Shown piece after piece: positions 17,164 through 26,205 of a stretch of DNA of 64,000 bases (position 1 is its first letter; each line of letters begins with the position of its first letter). The DNA comes from Streptomyces bikiniensis (GTDB lineage Bacteria > Actinomycetota > Actinomycetes > Streptomycetales > Streptomycetaceae), in contig JNWL01000002.1 of the NCBI GenBank assembly GCA_000716465.1, positions 124,001-188,000 on the forward strand, written 5' to 3'. A program made the position numbers and the translations under genes. The notes below the pieces were generated by a model, which was not told the origin of the DNA, did not search any database, and was given only the letters and a program-made list of their open reading frames with translations.

Positions 17164-17218
17164 TCCCCGATCGTCGTCCCCGATCGCCGTCCCGACCGTA
17201 CCCACAGGAGCGCGACCC

Positions 17219-18289
17219 ATGGCCACAGACCTCATCGGCCGCCACTTCCTCAAGGAGCTGGACTTCACCGCCGAGGAGTTCCGCGGTCTGGTCGCGCTCG
17301 CCGCCGAACTCAAGGCCGCCAAGAAGGCGGGCGCGGAGGTGCAGCGGCTGCGCGGCCGGAACATCGCCCTGATCTTCGAGAAGACCTCGACCCGCACCCG
17401 CTGCGCCTTCGAGGTCGCCGCCGCCGACCAGGGCGCCTCCACGACCTACCTGGACCCCTCGGGCTCCCAGATGGGCCACAAGGAGTCCGTCAAGGACACG
17501 GCCCGCGTCCTCGGCCGGATGTTCGACGGCATCGAGTACCGCGGGGACAGCCAGGCCGCCGTCGAGGAGCTGGCCGCCTTCGCGGGCGTGCCCGTCTTCA
17601 ACGGCCTCACCGACGACTGGCACCCCACCCAGATGCTCGCCGACGTGCTCACCGTGACCGAGCACACGGACAAGCCGCTGGACGCGGTCTCCTTCGCCTA
17701 CCTCGGCGACGCCCGCTTCAACATGGGCAACTCCTACCTGGTCACCGGCGCCCTGCTCGGCATGGACGTCCGGATCGTCGCCCCGAAGACGTACTGGCCG
17801 GCCGAGGAGGTCGTCGAGCGGGCCCGCGAGCTCGCCGAGAAGAGCGGCGCCGTCGTCACCCTCACCGAGGACGTGGCCGAGGGGGTCCGGGGCGCCGACT
17901 TCGTGGCCACCGACGTGTGGGTCTCCATGGGTGAGCCCAAGGAGGTCTGGGACGAGCGGATCGCCGCCCTCGCCCCGTACTCCGTGACCATGGACGTGCT
18001 GCGCGCCACCGGGAACCCGGACGTCCGGTTCCTGCACTGCCTGCCCGCCTTCCACGACCTGGGCACCGCCGTCGGCCGCGACATCCACGCCCGGCACGGC
18101 CTGACCGAGCTGGAGGTCTCCGACGAGGTCTTCGAGTCGGCGCACTCGATCGTCTTCGACCAGGCCGAGAACCGGATGCACACCATCAAGGCGGTCCTGG
18201 TCGCGACGATCGCCGGGACCGGGACCGGGACCGGGACCGGGACCGGCGCCGATGGCGGGTCCGATGGCGAGGTCGCGACCGGGGCATAG
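17219..18289 (+). CDS. argF: Ornithine carbamoyltransferase
   Basis: A 356-residue transcarbamoylase. The carbamoyl phosphate site [15 protein letters not shown], the [11 protein letters not shown] motif and the ornithine-site HCLPAFHD are all present. It joins carbamoyl phosphate and ornithine to citrulline, or runs in reverse in the deiminase pathway (ArcB). The setting, between arginine deiminase and a permease and away from other arg biosynthetic genes, favours the catabolic ArcB role; sequence alone does not settle it. The C-terminus ends in a GTGTGTGTG run from a hexanucleotide CGGGAC repeat, an unusual appended tail. The ATG has an ACAGGAG site. Confidence 0.93.
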   Translation: MATDLIGRHFLKELDFTAEEFRGLVALAAELKAAKKAGAEVQRLRGRNIALIFEKTSTRTRCAFEVAAADQGASTTYLDPSGSQMGHKESVKDTARVLGRMFDGIEYRGDSQAAVEELAAFAGVPVFNGLTDDWHPTQMLADVLTVTEHTDKPLDAVSFAYLGDARFNMGNSYLVTGALLGMDVRIVAPKTYWPAEEVVERARELAEKSGAVVTLTEDVAEGVRGADFVATDVWVSMGEPKEVWDERIAALAPYSVTMDVLRATGNPDVRFLHCLPAFHDLGTAVGRDIHARHGLTELEVSDEVFESAHSIVFDQAENRMHTIKAVLVATIAGTGTGTGTGTGADGGSDGEVATGA

Positions 18290-18301
18290 CATTACGCCCG
18301 A

Positions 18302-18332
18302 TTGGGTGAATATGCGCGGTGCGGTTTACGAT
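18302..18332 (+). promoter_or_regulatory. Possible promoter of the amino acid permease gene
   Basis: TTGGGT (18302-18307) and TACGAT (18327-18332) are 19 bases apart. They lie right after the carbamoyltransferase stop, within a locally AT-richer stretch. The -10 is embedded in the inverted repeat GTGCG/CGCAC. Spacing is longer than ideal, so this is tentative. Confidence 0.35.
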
Positions 18333-18343
18333 CGCACGGTTCA

Positions 18344-18376
18344 GGGGGGTCCGGGCGGGTAAGCCCGGACCCCCCT
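18344..18376 (+). terminator. 12-base-pair hairpin in the permease leader (terminator or attenuator)
   Basis: GGGGGGTCCGGG (18344-18355) pairs perfectly with CCCGGACCCCCC (18365-18376). The hairpin ends about 33 bases before the permease ATG. It may terminate the carbamoyltransferase mRNA. If the promoter just upstream is used, it would be the 5' end of the permease mRNA and could act as an attenuator. Confidence 0.6.
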
Positions 18377-18408
18377 CACGTGTGTCCGCGCCAGAAACGA
18401 GAACCCGC

Positions 18409-19812
18409 ATGCCCCCGTCCGCCCCGCGGATCAAGACGCCGCAGCAGCTCATCGCCGAGTCCGGCGCCGACCTCGAAGGCCACGGCCTCAAGCGCACCAT
18501 GGGCCTCTTCCAGCTCGTCTGCTTCGGCGTCGGCGCGATCGTGGGCACCGGCATCTTCGTCGGCCTCTCCGACAGCGTCGCGGAGGCCGGCCCCGCGGTC
18601 GTGGTCTCCTTCGTCCTCGCCGCGATCACCTGCGTCTTCACCGCCTTCTCCTTCGCGGAGCTGGGCAGCGCGATCCCGGTCTCCGGCTCCTCGTACTCCT
18701 TCGCCTACGCGAGCCTCGGCGAGCGGGCCGCCTTCCTCGTCGGCTGGTGCCTGCTCCTGGAGTACGGCGTGTCCGTCTCCGCCGTCGCGGTCGGCTGGAG
18801 CCAGTACCTCAACGAACTCCTGGACGGCCTGATCGGCCTGCGGCTGCCCGCCGCGCTCTCCGCCGGACCGGCCGAGGGCGGCGTGGTCAACCTGCCCGCC
18901 GTGATCGTGATCCTGCTCGCCGCCACCCTGCTCGTGCGCGGGGTCCGCGAGAGCGCCCGGGCGACCGCCGCCATGGCCGTCCTCAAGATCGGCATCCTGG
19001 TCGTCTTCTGCGCCGTCGGCTTCTCCGCCTTCCAGGACGGGCACCTCTCGCCGTTCACGGGCAGCGGCGCCGCCGGCATCACCGCCGGCGCCTCCGTGGC
19101 CTTCTTCTCGTACATCGGCTTCGACGCGATCACCACGGCCGGCGAGGAGGTGAAGAACCCGCGCCGCAACGTCCCGATCGCCATCCTCGTCTGCATCGGG
19201 ATCGTCACCCTGCTCTACTGCGCGGTCGCCCTCTCCGCGATCGGGGCGATCGGCGCCGACGCCGTCGCGAACAGCCCGGCCGCGCTCTCGGTCGTCGTGG
19301 ACGAGGTCACCGGCTCGTCGGTCGGCGGCGGGATCGTCGCCTTCGGCGCGGTCGTCGCCATCGCCTCCGTCGTCCTCGCGGTGATGTACGGCCAGACCCG
19401 CATCCTGATGTCGATGTCCCGCGACGGCCTCGTCCCCCGGGTCTTCGAGCGGGTCTCCCCGAAGACCTCGACCCCCGTCGCCAACACCTGGATCGTCGCC
19501 GCCGTCTTCGCCGTGCCGGCCGCCTTCGCCCCGCTCGACGTGGTCGTCGACCTGACCACCATCGGCACCCTGGCCGTCATGGCGGTCGTCAACCTCGCGG
19601 TGATGGTGCTGCGCCGCCGCGCCCCCGAGCTGCCCCGCTCCTTCCGGGTGCCGCTCTTCCCGCTGAGCCCGGTCCTCGGCATCGGCTTCTGCCTGTACCT
19701 GATCTGGGGCACGGGCTGGGCGACCTGGCTGCAGTTCGCGGTCTTCCTGCTCGCGGGCGGTCTGCTGTACGCGGCCTACGGACGCCGCAACTCGCGGCTC
19801 GCGGCGCGGTAG
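18409..19812 (+). CDS. APC-family amino acid permease (cationic amino acid transporter type)
   Basis: A 467-residue integral membrane protein with about 12 predicted hydrophobic segments. The APC hallmark GVGAIVGTGIFVGLS is in helix 1, and GFDAITTAGEEVKNPRRNVP is the conserved loop seen in CAT (SLC7) transporters. Beside arginine deiminase and ornithine carbamoyltransferase it most likely imports arginine or exchanges arginine and ornithine. The start at MPPSAPRIKTP is chosen because the family's LKRTMGLFQL region follows about 25 residues later. The ribosome site is weak (CGAGAA). Confidence 0.88.
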   Translation: MPPSAPRIKTPQQLIAESGADLEGHGLKRTMGLFQLVCFGVGAIVGTGIFVGLSDSVAEAGPAVVVSFVLAAITCVFTAFSFAELGSAIPVSGSSYSFAYASLGERAAFLVGWCLLLEYGVSVSAVAVGWSQYLNELLDGLIGLRLPAALSAGPAEGGVVNLPAVIVILLAATLLVRGVRESARATAAMAVLKIGILVVFCAVGFSAFQDGHLSPFTGSGAAGITAGASVAFFSYIGFDAITTAGEEVKNPRRNVPIAILVCIGIVTLLYCAVALSAIGAIGADAVANSPAALSVVVDEVTGSSVGGGIVAFGAVVAIASVVLAVMYGQTRILMSMSRDGLVPRVFERVSPKTSTPVANTWIVAAVFAVPAAFAPLDVVVDLTTIGTLAVMAVVNLAVMVLRRRAPELPRSFRVPLFPLSPVLGIGFCLYLIWGTGWATWLQFAVFLLAGGLLYAAYGRRNSRLAAR

Positions 19813-19842
19813 GGGCAGCCGCGGGACGGCCCCGTACCGGGT

Positions 19843-19868
19843 GGGCGGCCGCCGTCCGCCGGCCGCCC
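19843..19868. terminator. Bidirectional terminator between convergent genes
   Basis: GGGCGGCCG (19843-19851) and CGGCCGCCC (19860-19868) form a perfect 9-base stem with an 8-base loop. It lies between the converging permease and DUF4246 genes and could serve both. Confidence 0.7.
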
Positions 19869-19889
19869 CCGGGGGTCCTCCGGCGGAGC

Positions 19890-21398
19890 TCAGTGCTCGC
19901 AGAGGGAGAACTCGCGCTCGTACAGCTGCTCGTTGTGCTCGTCCACGAAGAACTTGCGCTCCTTCATGAGCTCCTCGCGGTACTCCTCGGCCTGCGCGCG
20001 CGTCATGGTCGAGGTGGCGGACCACGGCTGCTGCGGCGGCACGTCGGACGTCGAGACGATCCGCTCCGACGGGTCGACCAGGAAGAACGCGAGGATCTTG
20101 CGGTGGCCCGGGCGGGCGGGGTCCGCGAGGCGGAACGGGGCGACGCGGTGCTGCAGGACGTTCGGGAACGCCAGGCAGCGGCCCGCCGGGGTCGCCACCG
20201 ACCCCAGCACCTGGTTCAGCGCGTCCTCGTCCTCCAGGCCGTAGACCTCGCGCAGGCCGTCGTCGTCGTTCTGCTCGTAGTCCGGGTCGTCGAGCGCCGC
20301 CCGGAAGCCCAGCCGGCTCTCGGTGATGTTCTCGCTGTCCCAGTAGAAGAGGCCGGTCGAGACGATCCGCTCGTTCAGCATCCCCTCGACGTGCCAGGAA
20401 CCGCCGGCGTACTCGGGCTTCTCCGGGGTGAGGTGGATGGTGGCGAGCTTGACGATCACCTGGAGGCGGCGGCCCCGCAGGTCGACCCGGGCGGACGCGT
20501 CGGGCAGCGCGGGCGGGGTGAAGTCCGGGGCGTCCGGGACGACCGGGCGGCGGTTCTCCCACCAGTCCTCGTAGGCCTCCTCCCAGGCGTCGAGGGCCTC
20601 GCGGTGCGCCCCGGCGTCGTCGTAGGAGTTCCTGTGCGGGTACTCCGGCTTCGAGTCGTACCACCCGTAGGGGTCGGCCACGATCCGCGGGGGCCGGGGG
20701 TGGCGCAGATCGGTGAGCACGTTCTCGAACAGCGGGCGGAAGCGCGCGAACAGCTCCGGCAGGACGGCGGCCAGCTCACGATGGACCTCGGGATGGACGT
20801 TGTTGACGTACGAGAGGAAGGCGGCGCCGCCGTCCTCGTCGACCTCGACATCCGTGGGCAGCCACTGGAACCGCTCCGAGAACTCGTGCTTCGAGTAGCT
20901 GGTCGTCGGGTTCCGCCAGGCCTCCTCGGGAGCCCCGCTCACGTCCCTCACCAGGCAGAACAGCGAGGGGTGCACCAGATCGAGGACCTGGCCGTCCGAG
21001 CCGGGGTGCCAGTCCCTCTCCGCCTCGGGGACCTCCTCCAGGACCCGGACCGCCTCGCGCAGCCGGGACCGCAGCCCGTCGTCCACCAGCGCGTCCGACT
21101 GCCACACGCCGTCGACCCCGGACACCTCGGTGCCGGTCCGCCCGTCCCGCAGCGCGGCGTAGTGCGCGAGTTCGGCGAGGACGTGGCGGACCTGCGCCTC
21201 GGTGAGCCCCTGAGCGACCGCCTCCCGCGACCACCTGGCGGCGATCTCGGGGTCGTTCATCTTCTCGAACCAGTCCGGCTTCTCCCGGATGTGCGCGCTG
21301 CACTCGATCATCTGGAGTTCCCGCAGCGTCCGGGGCGTCGCGAACGCTATGGAACGGGAGGTCTGGAAGGGCAGCGGGAAAGCGGACGGGCCGGACAA
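19890..21398 (-). CDS. DUF4246 domain-containing protein
   Basis: A 502-residue cytosolic protein matching the DUF4246 family found in actinobacteria and fungi. Characteristic segments are FQWLPTDVEVDEDGGAAFLSYVNNVHPE, the long LQVIVKLATIHLTPEKPEY stretch, SWHVEGMLNERIVST and RCLAFPNVLQHRVAPF. The spaced histidine/acidic pair WHVEG and later QHRV resemble the metal ligands of 2-oxoglutarate/Fe(II) dioxygenases, but this is inference and no function is established. The gene has no operon partner. The start at 21398 is the first in frame; a Met near residue 30 (MIECSAH) is an alternative. Confidence 0.78.
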   Translation of the reverse strand: MSGPSAFPLPFQTSRSIAFATPRTLRELQMIECSAHIREKPDWFEKMNDPEIAARWSREAVAQGLTEAQVRHVLAELAHYAALRDGRTGTEVSGVDGVWQSDALVDDGLRSRLREAVRVLEEVPEAERDWHPGSDGQVLDLVHPSLFCLVRDVSGAPEEAWRNPTTSYSKHEFSERFQWLPTDVEVDEDGGAAFLSYVNNVHPEVHRELAAVLPELFARFRPLFENVLTDLRHPRPPRIVADPYGWYDSKPEYPHRNSYDDAGAHREALDAWEEAYEDWWENRRPVVPDAPDFTPPALPDASARVDLRGRRLQVIVKLATIHLTPEKPEYAGGSWHVEGMLNERIVSTGLFYWDSENITESRLGFRAALDDPDYEQNDDDGLREVYGLEDEDALNQVLGSVATPAGRCLAFPNVLQHRVAPFRLADPARPGHRKILAFFLVDPSERIVSTSDVPPQQPWSATSTMTRAQAEEYREELMKERKFFVDEHNEQLYEREFSLCEH

Positions 21399-21483
21399 GG
21401 CTCTTGTTCCTCACGGTCGGTGGACGATGGCGGGAACAATACTTCGACGGACCGACAACGAGGCCGCGGTCCGGCGGGGTGCC

Positions 21484-22047
21484 TCAGCGCACCACGCGGT
21501 GGCGGAGCAGGACGACCTTCGAGCCGAGGGCACGGGTCTCCACGAGTTCGAGGTCCACCCGGCGCTCGTCCCGGGGGAAGAACGGAGTGCCGCCGCCGAC
21601 CAGCACCGGATGGACCACGGTCCGGTACTCGTCGATCAGACCCGCCGCGGCCGCCCCGGCCGCCAGGGTCGCGCCCCCGATCGCGATCTCGCCCTCTCCG
21701 GGCTCGGCCCGCAGCCGCTCGATCTCCTCCGCCACGCTTCCGGTGGCCAGCCGGGCGTTGCCCCGCACCTCCGTCAGGGTGGTGGAGAACACCACCTTCG
21801 GGAGCGGATTCCAGAGCGCGATCCACTCGCGCGTCGGGGCGTCGAGCGACGGGTCCTCGCCGGCGGTCTCCCAGTACAGCATCGTCTCGTACAGCCGCCG
21901 CCCCATCAGATGGACGCCGACCCCCCGGATGTCCTCGATCCAGAAGCGGAAGACCTCCTCGTCGGGCCCCGACCAGTCGAAGCCGCCGTCCGGCCCGGTG
22001 ATGTAGCCGTCCAGGGACACGCCCATGGAACAGGTCACTCTGCGCAT
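21484..22047 (-). CDS. Dihydrofolate reductase-like protein (RibD C-terminal domain family)
   Basis: The 187-residue protein has the DHFR/RibD reductase fold: MGVSLDGYITGPDGGFDW at the N-terminus, LMGRRLYETM in the nucleotide site and EIAIGGATLAAGAAAAGLIDEY toward the C-terminus. Stand-alone members (YyaP/YwjB-like) are probable NADPH-dependent reductases of unknown substrate. An AGGAGGC ribosome site (on the minus strand) supports the start at 22047. Confidence 0.85.
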   Translation of the reverse strand: MRRVTCSMGVSLDGYITGPDGGFDWSGPDEEVFRFWIEDIRGVGVHLMGRRLYETMLYWETAGEDPSLDAPTREWIALWNPLPKVVFSTTLTEVRGNARLATGSVAEEIERLRAEPGEGEIAIGGATLAAGAAAAGLIDEYRTVVHPVLVGGGTPFFPRDERRVDLELVETRALGSKVVLLRHRVVR

Positions 22048-22233
22048 CGGAAAGCCTCCTCGGTGACGGGCTTCCGACAGTACGTCCGCCGGGCGCCGGG
22101 GGACGCGCCACGACGCGCGGGAGCCCGACCGGGGCACGCCCGGCCCCGGTCGCCCGGTGGAACAACCCTGCGAACCCTCCCCGGTGGGGATGAAGCGCCG
22201 TCGCCGCCGTGCCCCCGGCCGCCCTCCCGCTGT

Positions 22234-22250
22234 TCTTTCCGGCGGAAAGA
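22234..22250. promoter_or_regulatory. Palindrome upstream of the CoA transferase operon
   Basis: TCTTTCC-GGC-GGAAAGA is a perfect 7+3+7 inverted repeat, 58 bases before the CoA transferase start. It sits in the divergent gap shared with the DHFR-like gene, so it could be an operator for either. Confidence 0.45.
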
Positions 22251-22308
22251 TCGTTCCGGCGCCGGGAGGGGGCACGATGCGACGAGGCGGGGAAGGCGGT
22301 CGCCGCAC

Positions 22309-24057
22309 ATGAGCCCGTACCAGGAGACCGGGACCCGGACGCCGCCCGCCGCCACCCGCACCGCCCGGACGGTGGCCGGGCGACTCCTCGACCGCACCTT
22401 CGGCACCCCGGCCGAACGTCCCCGCTGGGACGTCGACGGCGCCGGGCCGGTCGGCATCGACGCGGGCGACGAGCACGCGGTGCAGGCCGCCTGCGGCGTC
22501 ATGCACGTGCACGGCCGGGCCACCGGCGCCCCCGCGCCGCTCGCCGCGGACTACGTCTCCACGGTGACCGGCGTCCTCGCCGCCCAGGGCGCCACGGCGG
22601 CCCTCCTCGCCCGCCGCCGGGGCCGCCCCCCGCTGCGGACCCGCACCTCGCTCGCCCAGGGCGCGCTCCTGACGCTCACCCAGTACCTCGCCGCCGCCAC
22701 CGCGGACGACGGGACGGGGGCCCGGGCCACGGACGACGGGACGGGGCTCGCCACCCTCACCACCGCCGACGCCGTACGCGTCGAGATCGAGACCCTCGAC
22801 CCCGAGGCCTGGGCCGGATTCTGGCACCGGCTCGGCGTGCCGCCCCGGACGGCGGGACGCGGCTGGCAGCCCTTCCAGGCCCGCTTCGGCACGGCCGTCT
22901 GCCCCCTGCCCCCGGAACTCCGCGCCGCCGTACGGGCCCACCCCCTGGAGGCCGTACGCCGGGCGGGCGCCGAGCACGGCGTGTCGGTCGCCGCGATCGG
23001 GGAGGCGACGACGGCCCCGCCCGGCCTCGCCCCCTGGACCCTCGCACCGGCCCCGCCCGCCGGCCCGCCCCCGCCCCTCCCGGCCGTGACCGGCGCGGAC
23101 GCCCTGCCCCTCGCCGGCCTGCGGGTGGTCGAATCCGCCCGCCGCGTCCAGGGGCCCGTGGCCGGGCACGTCCTGCGGCTGCTCGGCGCCGAGGTCGTCC
23201 GCGTCGAACCCCCCGGCGGCGACCCGATGCGGGGCCTGCCCCCGGTCGCCGGGGGCTGTTCGGTCCGGTTCTCCGCGCTCAACCACGGCAAGGCCGTGAC
23301 CGAGGCCGACCTCACCACCCGCCCGGGCCGGGAGGCCGTGCGCGAACTGGTCTCCCGCGCCGACGTCTTCCTGCACAACTGGGCCCCCGGCAAGGCCGGG
23401 ACCCTCCGCCTCGACGCCGACGCCCTGCACGCCGTCAACCCCCGCCTGGTGTACGCCTCCGCCTCCGGCTTCGGCACCGCCCTCGGCCCCCTCCCGCCGA
23501 TCGGCACCGACTACCTGGCCCAGGTCCACAGCGGCCTCGCCGCCGCGCTCCGCCCCGCCGGGGAGCCGCCCGCCCCCTCCCTGATGACCGTCACCGACGT
23601 GCTCGGCGGCCTGGTCCTCGCCCAGGCCGTGCTCGCCGGCCTCCTCGCCCGGCAGGAGACCGGCCGGGGCTGCCGGGTCGCGTCGTCGCTGCTCTCCGCC
23701 GCGGCCCTGGTCCCGCGCCCGCCCCGGCGCGTCGCCCTCTCCGCGCCGGACCGCCCGCTGCCCACCGCCGACGGACTGCTGTACCCGGGGGCCGAGGCCC
23801 GGGCCCTGCCCCGGGAGCTGGCCCGGACCGTCGGCGCCACCGGCACCGCCACGGTGGGGGAGCGGCTGCGGACCCGCACGACGGACGCGTGGCTGGCCGA
23901 GCTGCGGGCGGCCGGACTGCCGTCCGTCGCCGTCCGCACCGACCTGGCGGACCTCGCCGCCGACCCGGCCTTCGCCCGGGCCGTCCTGCCGCCGGACAAC
24001 CGCCTCCCGTACGCGCGCCCCGCCGCGCCCTGGGAGTTCACGGAGGAGACCCGATGA
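22309..24057 (+). CDS. Tandem-domain CaiB/BaiF-type class III CoA transferase
   Basis: A 582-residue protein. Residues about 270-580 contain a full CaiB/BaiF start (LPLAGLRVVESARRVQGPVAG, AEVVRVEPPGGDPMRG), the catalytic aspartate region PIGTDYLAQVHSG and LAGLLARQETGRGCRV. Residues 1-260 look like a second, decayed copy of the same family: the VTGVLAAQGATAALLARRRGRPP segment and a C-terminal-like LPPELRAAVRAHPLEAVRRAG. Usual family length is near 400. The enzyme would move CoA between acids. It overlaps the downstream adenylate-forming enzyme by four bases, so together they likely activate and hand over an acyl group. I link them to the following biosynthetic genes by position only. Confidence 0.75.
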   Translation: MSPYQETGTRTPPAATRTARTVAGRLLDRTFGTPAERPRWDVDGAGPVGIDAGDEHAVQAACGVMHVHGRATGAPAPLAADYVSTVTGVLAAQGATAALLARRRGRPPLRTRTSLAQGALLTLTQYLAAATADDGTGARATDDGTGLATLTTADAVRVEIETLDPEAWAGFWHRLGVPPRTAGRGWQPFQARFGTAVCPLPPELRAAVRAHPLEAVRRAGAEHGVSVAAIGEATTAPPGLAPWTLAPAPPAGPPPPLPAVTGADALPLAGLRVVESARRVQGPVAGHVLRLLGAEVVRVEPPGGDPMRGLPPVAGGCSVRFSALNHGKAVTEADLTTRPGREAVRELVSRADVFLHNWAPGKAGTLRLDADALHAVNPRLVYASASGFGTALGPLPPIGTDYLAQVHSGLAAALRPAGEPPAPSLMTVTDVLGGLVLAQAVLAGLLARQETGRGCRVASSLLSAAALVPRPPRRVALSAPDRPLPTADGLLYPGAEARALPRELARTVGATGTATVGERLRTRTTDAWLAELRAAGLPSVAVRTDLADLAADPAFARAVLPPDNRLPYARPAAPWEFTEETR

Positions 24058-25922
24058 CCACGGCACCCACCGCCCACCGGACGACCTGGCGCTCCCGCAA
24101 CGGCCTGGAGTTGTCCGACAGGGTCCCCCGCGCCGACCGCGCGGCGTGGGAGGACCGGGGACTCTGCCCCGACGCCGACCTCTTCACCCTCTTCCGGGGC
24201 CACGCGCTCGCCGCCCCCGGCCGCGACGCGGTGGTGGACGAGCGGGGGGCCCTCTCCTACGGCGAGCTGTACGCGGAAGTGCTGCGCGTCGCGGCCCTGT
24301 TCGCGGAGGCGGGGCTCGGCCCCCGGGACGTGATCGCGCTCCGGCTCCCCAACGGGCGCCTCGCGGCGGCGGCGGAACTGGCCGTCTACGCCCTCGGCGC
24401 GGTCGCCCTGCCGTACCCCCTCGGCGGCGGCACCCGGGACACCCTCTCGCTCCTCGCCCGCTCCCGGGCGGGCGGAGCCGTACTGAGCGAACCCGAGGAC
24501 CTCGAAGCGGCGTCCGAACTCCCCTGGTTGCGAGCGGTGTTCACGACCCGACCGGACGCCGCGCCCGGAGTGCGGCGGCTGGACCGCGCCCCGGAGGGCG
24601 GACCGCTGCGCCCGGCCGGCCGGCCCGCCGAGGCCGCCGACCCGGCCCGGATCCTGGTCTCCTCCGGCTCCGAGACCGAGCCGAAGATGATCGCCTACAG
24701 CCACCAGGCCATGGCGGGCGGCCGAGCCGCCTACGTACGGGCCCTCGCGGCCACGTCGGCCCGCACCGAGCCCCGGACCCACGCCGGCCCTCAGGCCCGT
24801 ACCGGACTTCTGCCCCCTACCGACCCTCCGGCCCGTCCCGGAGCCCCGGTCCGCGCCGGCTTCCCGTCCGGAACCGAGACCCCGGCCGCAACCCCGTCCG
24901 GATTCCCGGTCGTTCCCGGCCCCTCGGCGGAGCCCGAGCCCCCGGCCGCCCCGCCCCGGCTGCTCGTCCTCGTCCCGCTCGCCTCCTCGTACGGCTCCCT
25001 GGGCGTTCCGGTCGGGCTCGCCGCCCTCGGCGGGACCCTGATCGTGCGCGGGCGGTTCGACGCCGCCGACGCGCTCCGGGCGACCGTCGAGCACCGGCCC
25101 ACCCACCTCTTCGGGGTGCCGACCATGCTGCGGCGGATGGCGGACCTGCCGCGCCTCCCGGGCGAGGACACCTCATCGCTGCGGGCCGTCGTCTCCAGCG
25201 GAGCCGCGCTCCCCGCCTCCACCGCGGCCGCCTGCCGCGAACGGTTCGGCGTACCGGTCGTCACCGTGTACGGCTCGTCGGACGGCGTCAACTGCCACAC
25301 CGCCGCCCCCGGCGCCCCCGCCGGGGACACGGCGGGCACCCCCGACCCCGCCGTGGCCGCCCTCCGGATCGTCCGGCCGGACGGCTCCCCGGCGGACACC
25401 GGGGAGCCCGGGGAGATCCAGGCCAAGGGCCCCATGACCCCGCTCTGCTACGTGGCCGCCCCCGACCTCGACGCCCGCTACCGCACCGCCGACGGCTGGG
25501 TCCGCACCGGCGACCTGGGGGCGCTCGACGGGGAGGGGCGGCTGAGGGTCCTCGGGCGGCTCAAGAGCGTGGTGATCCGGGGCGGGCACACCATCAGCCC
25601 GGCCGAGGTGGAACAGGAGCTGGGCACCCATCCGGGGATCGCGGAGGCGGTCTGCGTCCCGGTGCCGGACGAGGAGTTCGGGGAGCGGCTGTGCGCCTGC
25701 GTGCGGCCGGTGCCGGGAGCGCCCGCGCCCGCCCTGGGCGACGTGACCGCGCACCTCGCCACCCGGGGCCTGGAGCGGCGGAAGTTCCCCGAGTACCTGC
25801 TCGTCCTCGACCGGATGCCGCTGCGGCCCACCGGCAAGGTCTGCCGCCGCACCGCCGCCGCCCGCGCCGTCGCCGCCCTTGGCGTCGACACGCCACCCGG
25901 TGCCACGGTTTTCGACGGGTGA
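24054..25922 (+). CDS. AMP-dependent synthetase/ligase (acyl-CoA synthetase type) with atypical P-loop
   Basis: A 622-residue ANL-superfamily enzyme. The large domain has a variant phosphate loop, LVSSGSETEPKMIAYSH, in place of the usual TSGTTGxPK. The VVTVYGSSDG segment matches the aromatic/adenine motif and WVRTGDLG the ribose motif. RLKSVVIRGGHTISPAEVE and the C-terminal lysine in PTGKVCRR are normal. Residues about 240-310 are a Pro/Thr-rich insertion absent from typical members. It is translationally coupled (ATGA) to the tandem CoA transferase. The expected product is an acyl-AMP or acyl-CoA; substrate is unknown. Confidence 0.8.
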   Translation: MTTAPTAHRTTWRSRNGLELSDRVPRADRAAWEDRGLCPDADLFTLFRGHALAAPGRDAVVDERGALSYGELYAEVLRVAALFAEAGLGPRDVIALRLPNGRLAAAAELAVYALGAVALPYPLGGGTRDTLSLLARSRAGGAVLSEPEDLEAASELPWLRAVFTTRPDAAPGVRRLDRAPEGGPLRPAGRPAEAADPARILVSSGSETEPKMIAYSHQAMAGGRAAYVRALAATSARTEPRTHAGPQARTGLLPPTDPPARPGAPVRAGFPSGTETPAATPSGFPVVPGPSAEPEPPAAPPRLLVLVPLASSYGSLGVPVGLAALGGTLIVRGRFDAADALRATVEHRPTHLFGVPTMLRRMADLPRLPGEDTSSLRAVVSSGAALPASTAAACRERFGVPVVTVYGSSDGVNCHTAAPGAPAGDTAGTPDPAVAALRIVRPDGSPADTGEPGEIQAKGPMTPLCYVAAPDLDARYRTADGWVRTGDLGALDGEGRLRVLGRLKSVVIRGGHTISPAEVEQELGTHPGIAEAVCVPVPDEEFGERLCACVRPVPGAPAPALGDVTAHLATRGLERRKFPEYLLVLDRMPLRPTGKVCRRTAAARAVAALGVDTPPGATVFDG

Positions 25923-26026
25923 AGCAGACGATTTCACTCGTACAGGCGAAATAGCCCATTCATGTCGCCAAGGTGACGAAACTCGTGCAATTCTGTCGTC
26001 AGCAAGCGGAATCCCTGATTCAACTT

Positions 26027-26041
26027 CCTCTGCGGCAGAGG
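26027..26041. promoter_or_regulatory. Palindrome in AT-rich leader of the nucleotide-sugar dehydrogenase gene
   Basis: CCTCTGC-G-GCAGAGG is a perfect 15-base palindrome. The whole 283-base gap (25923-26205) is lower in GC than its surroundings up to about 26030 and also holds TCGCC-AA-GGTGA near 25965. It encodes nothing I can support and most likely carries the promoter. Confidence 0.4.
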
Positions 26042-26205
26042 CCCTTCGAGGGGCCCGCCCCCGTTCACGGAGAACTCTCTTGCGACGTTCCCTCGCCTTT
26101 TCCGTCCTCCCCGCCCCCGTCCCCGGCCGCACCCTCGCCGGCGGCGACGCCCGCGTCTGACGGACCGGAACACGAGGGGACCCACACCGGACACATGGGG
26201 GAAAC

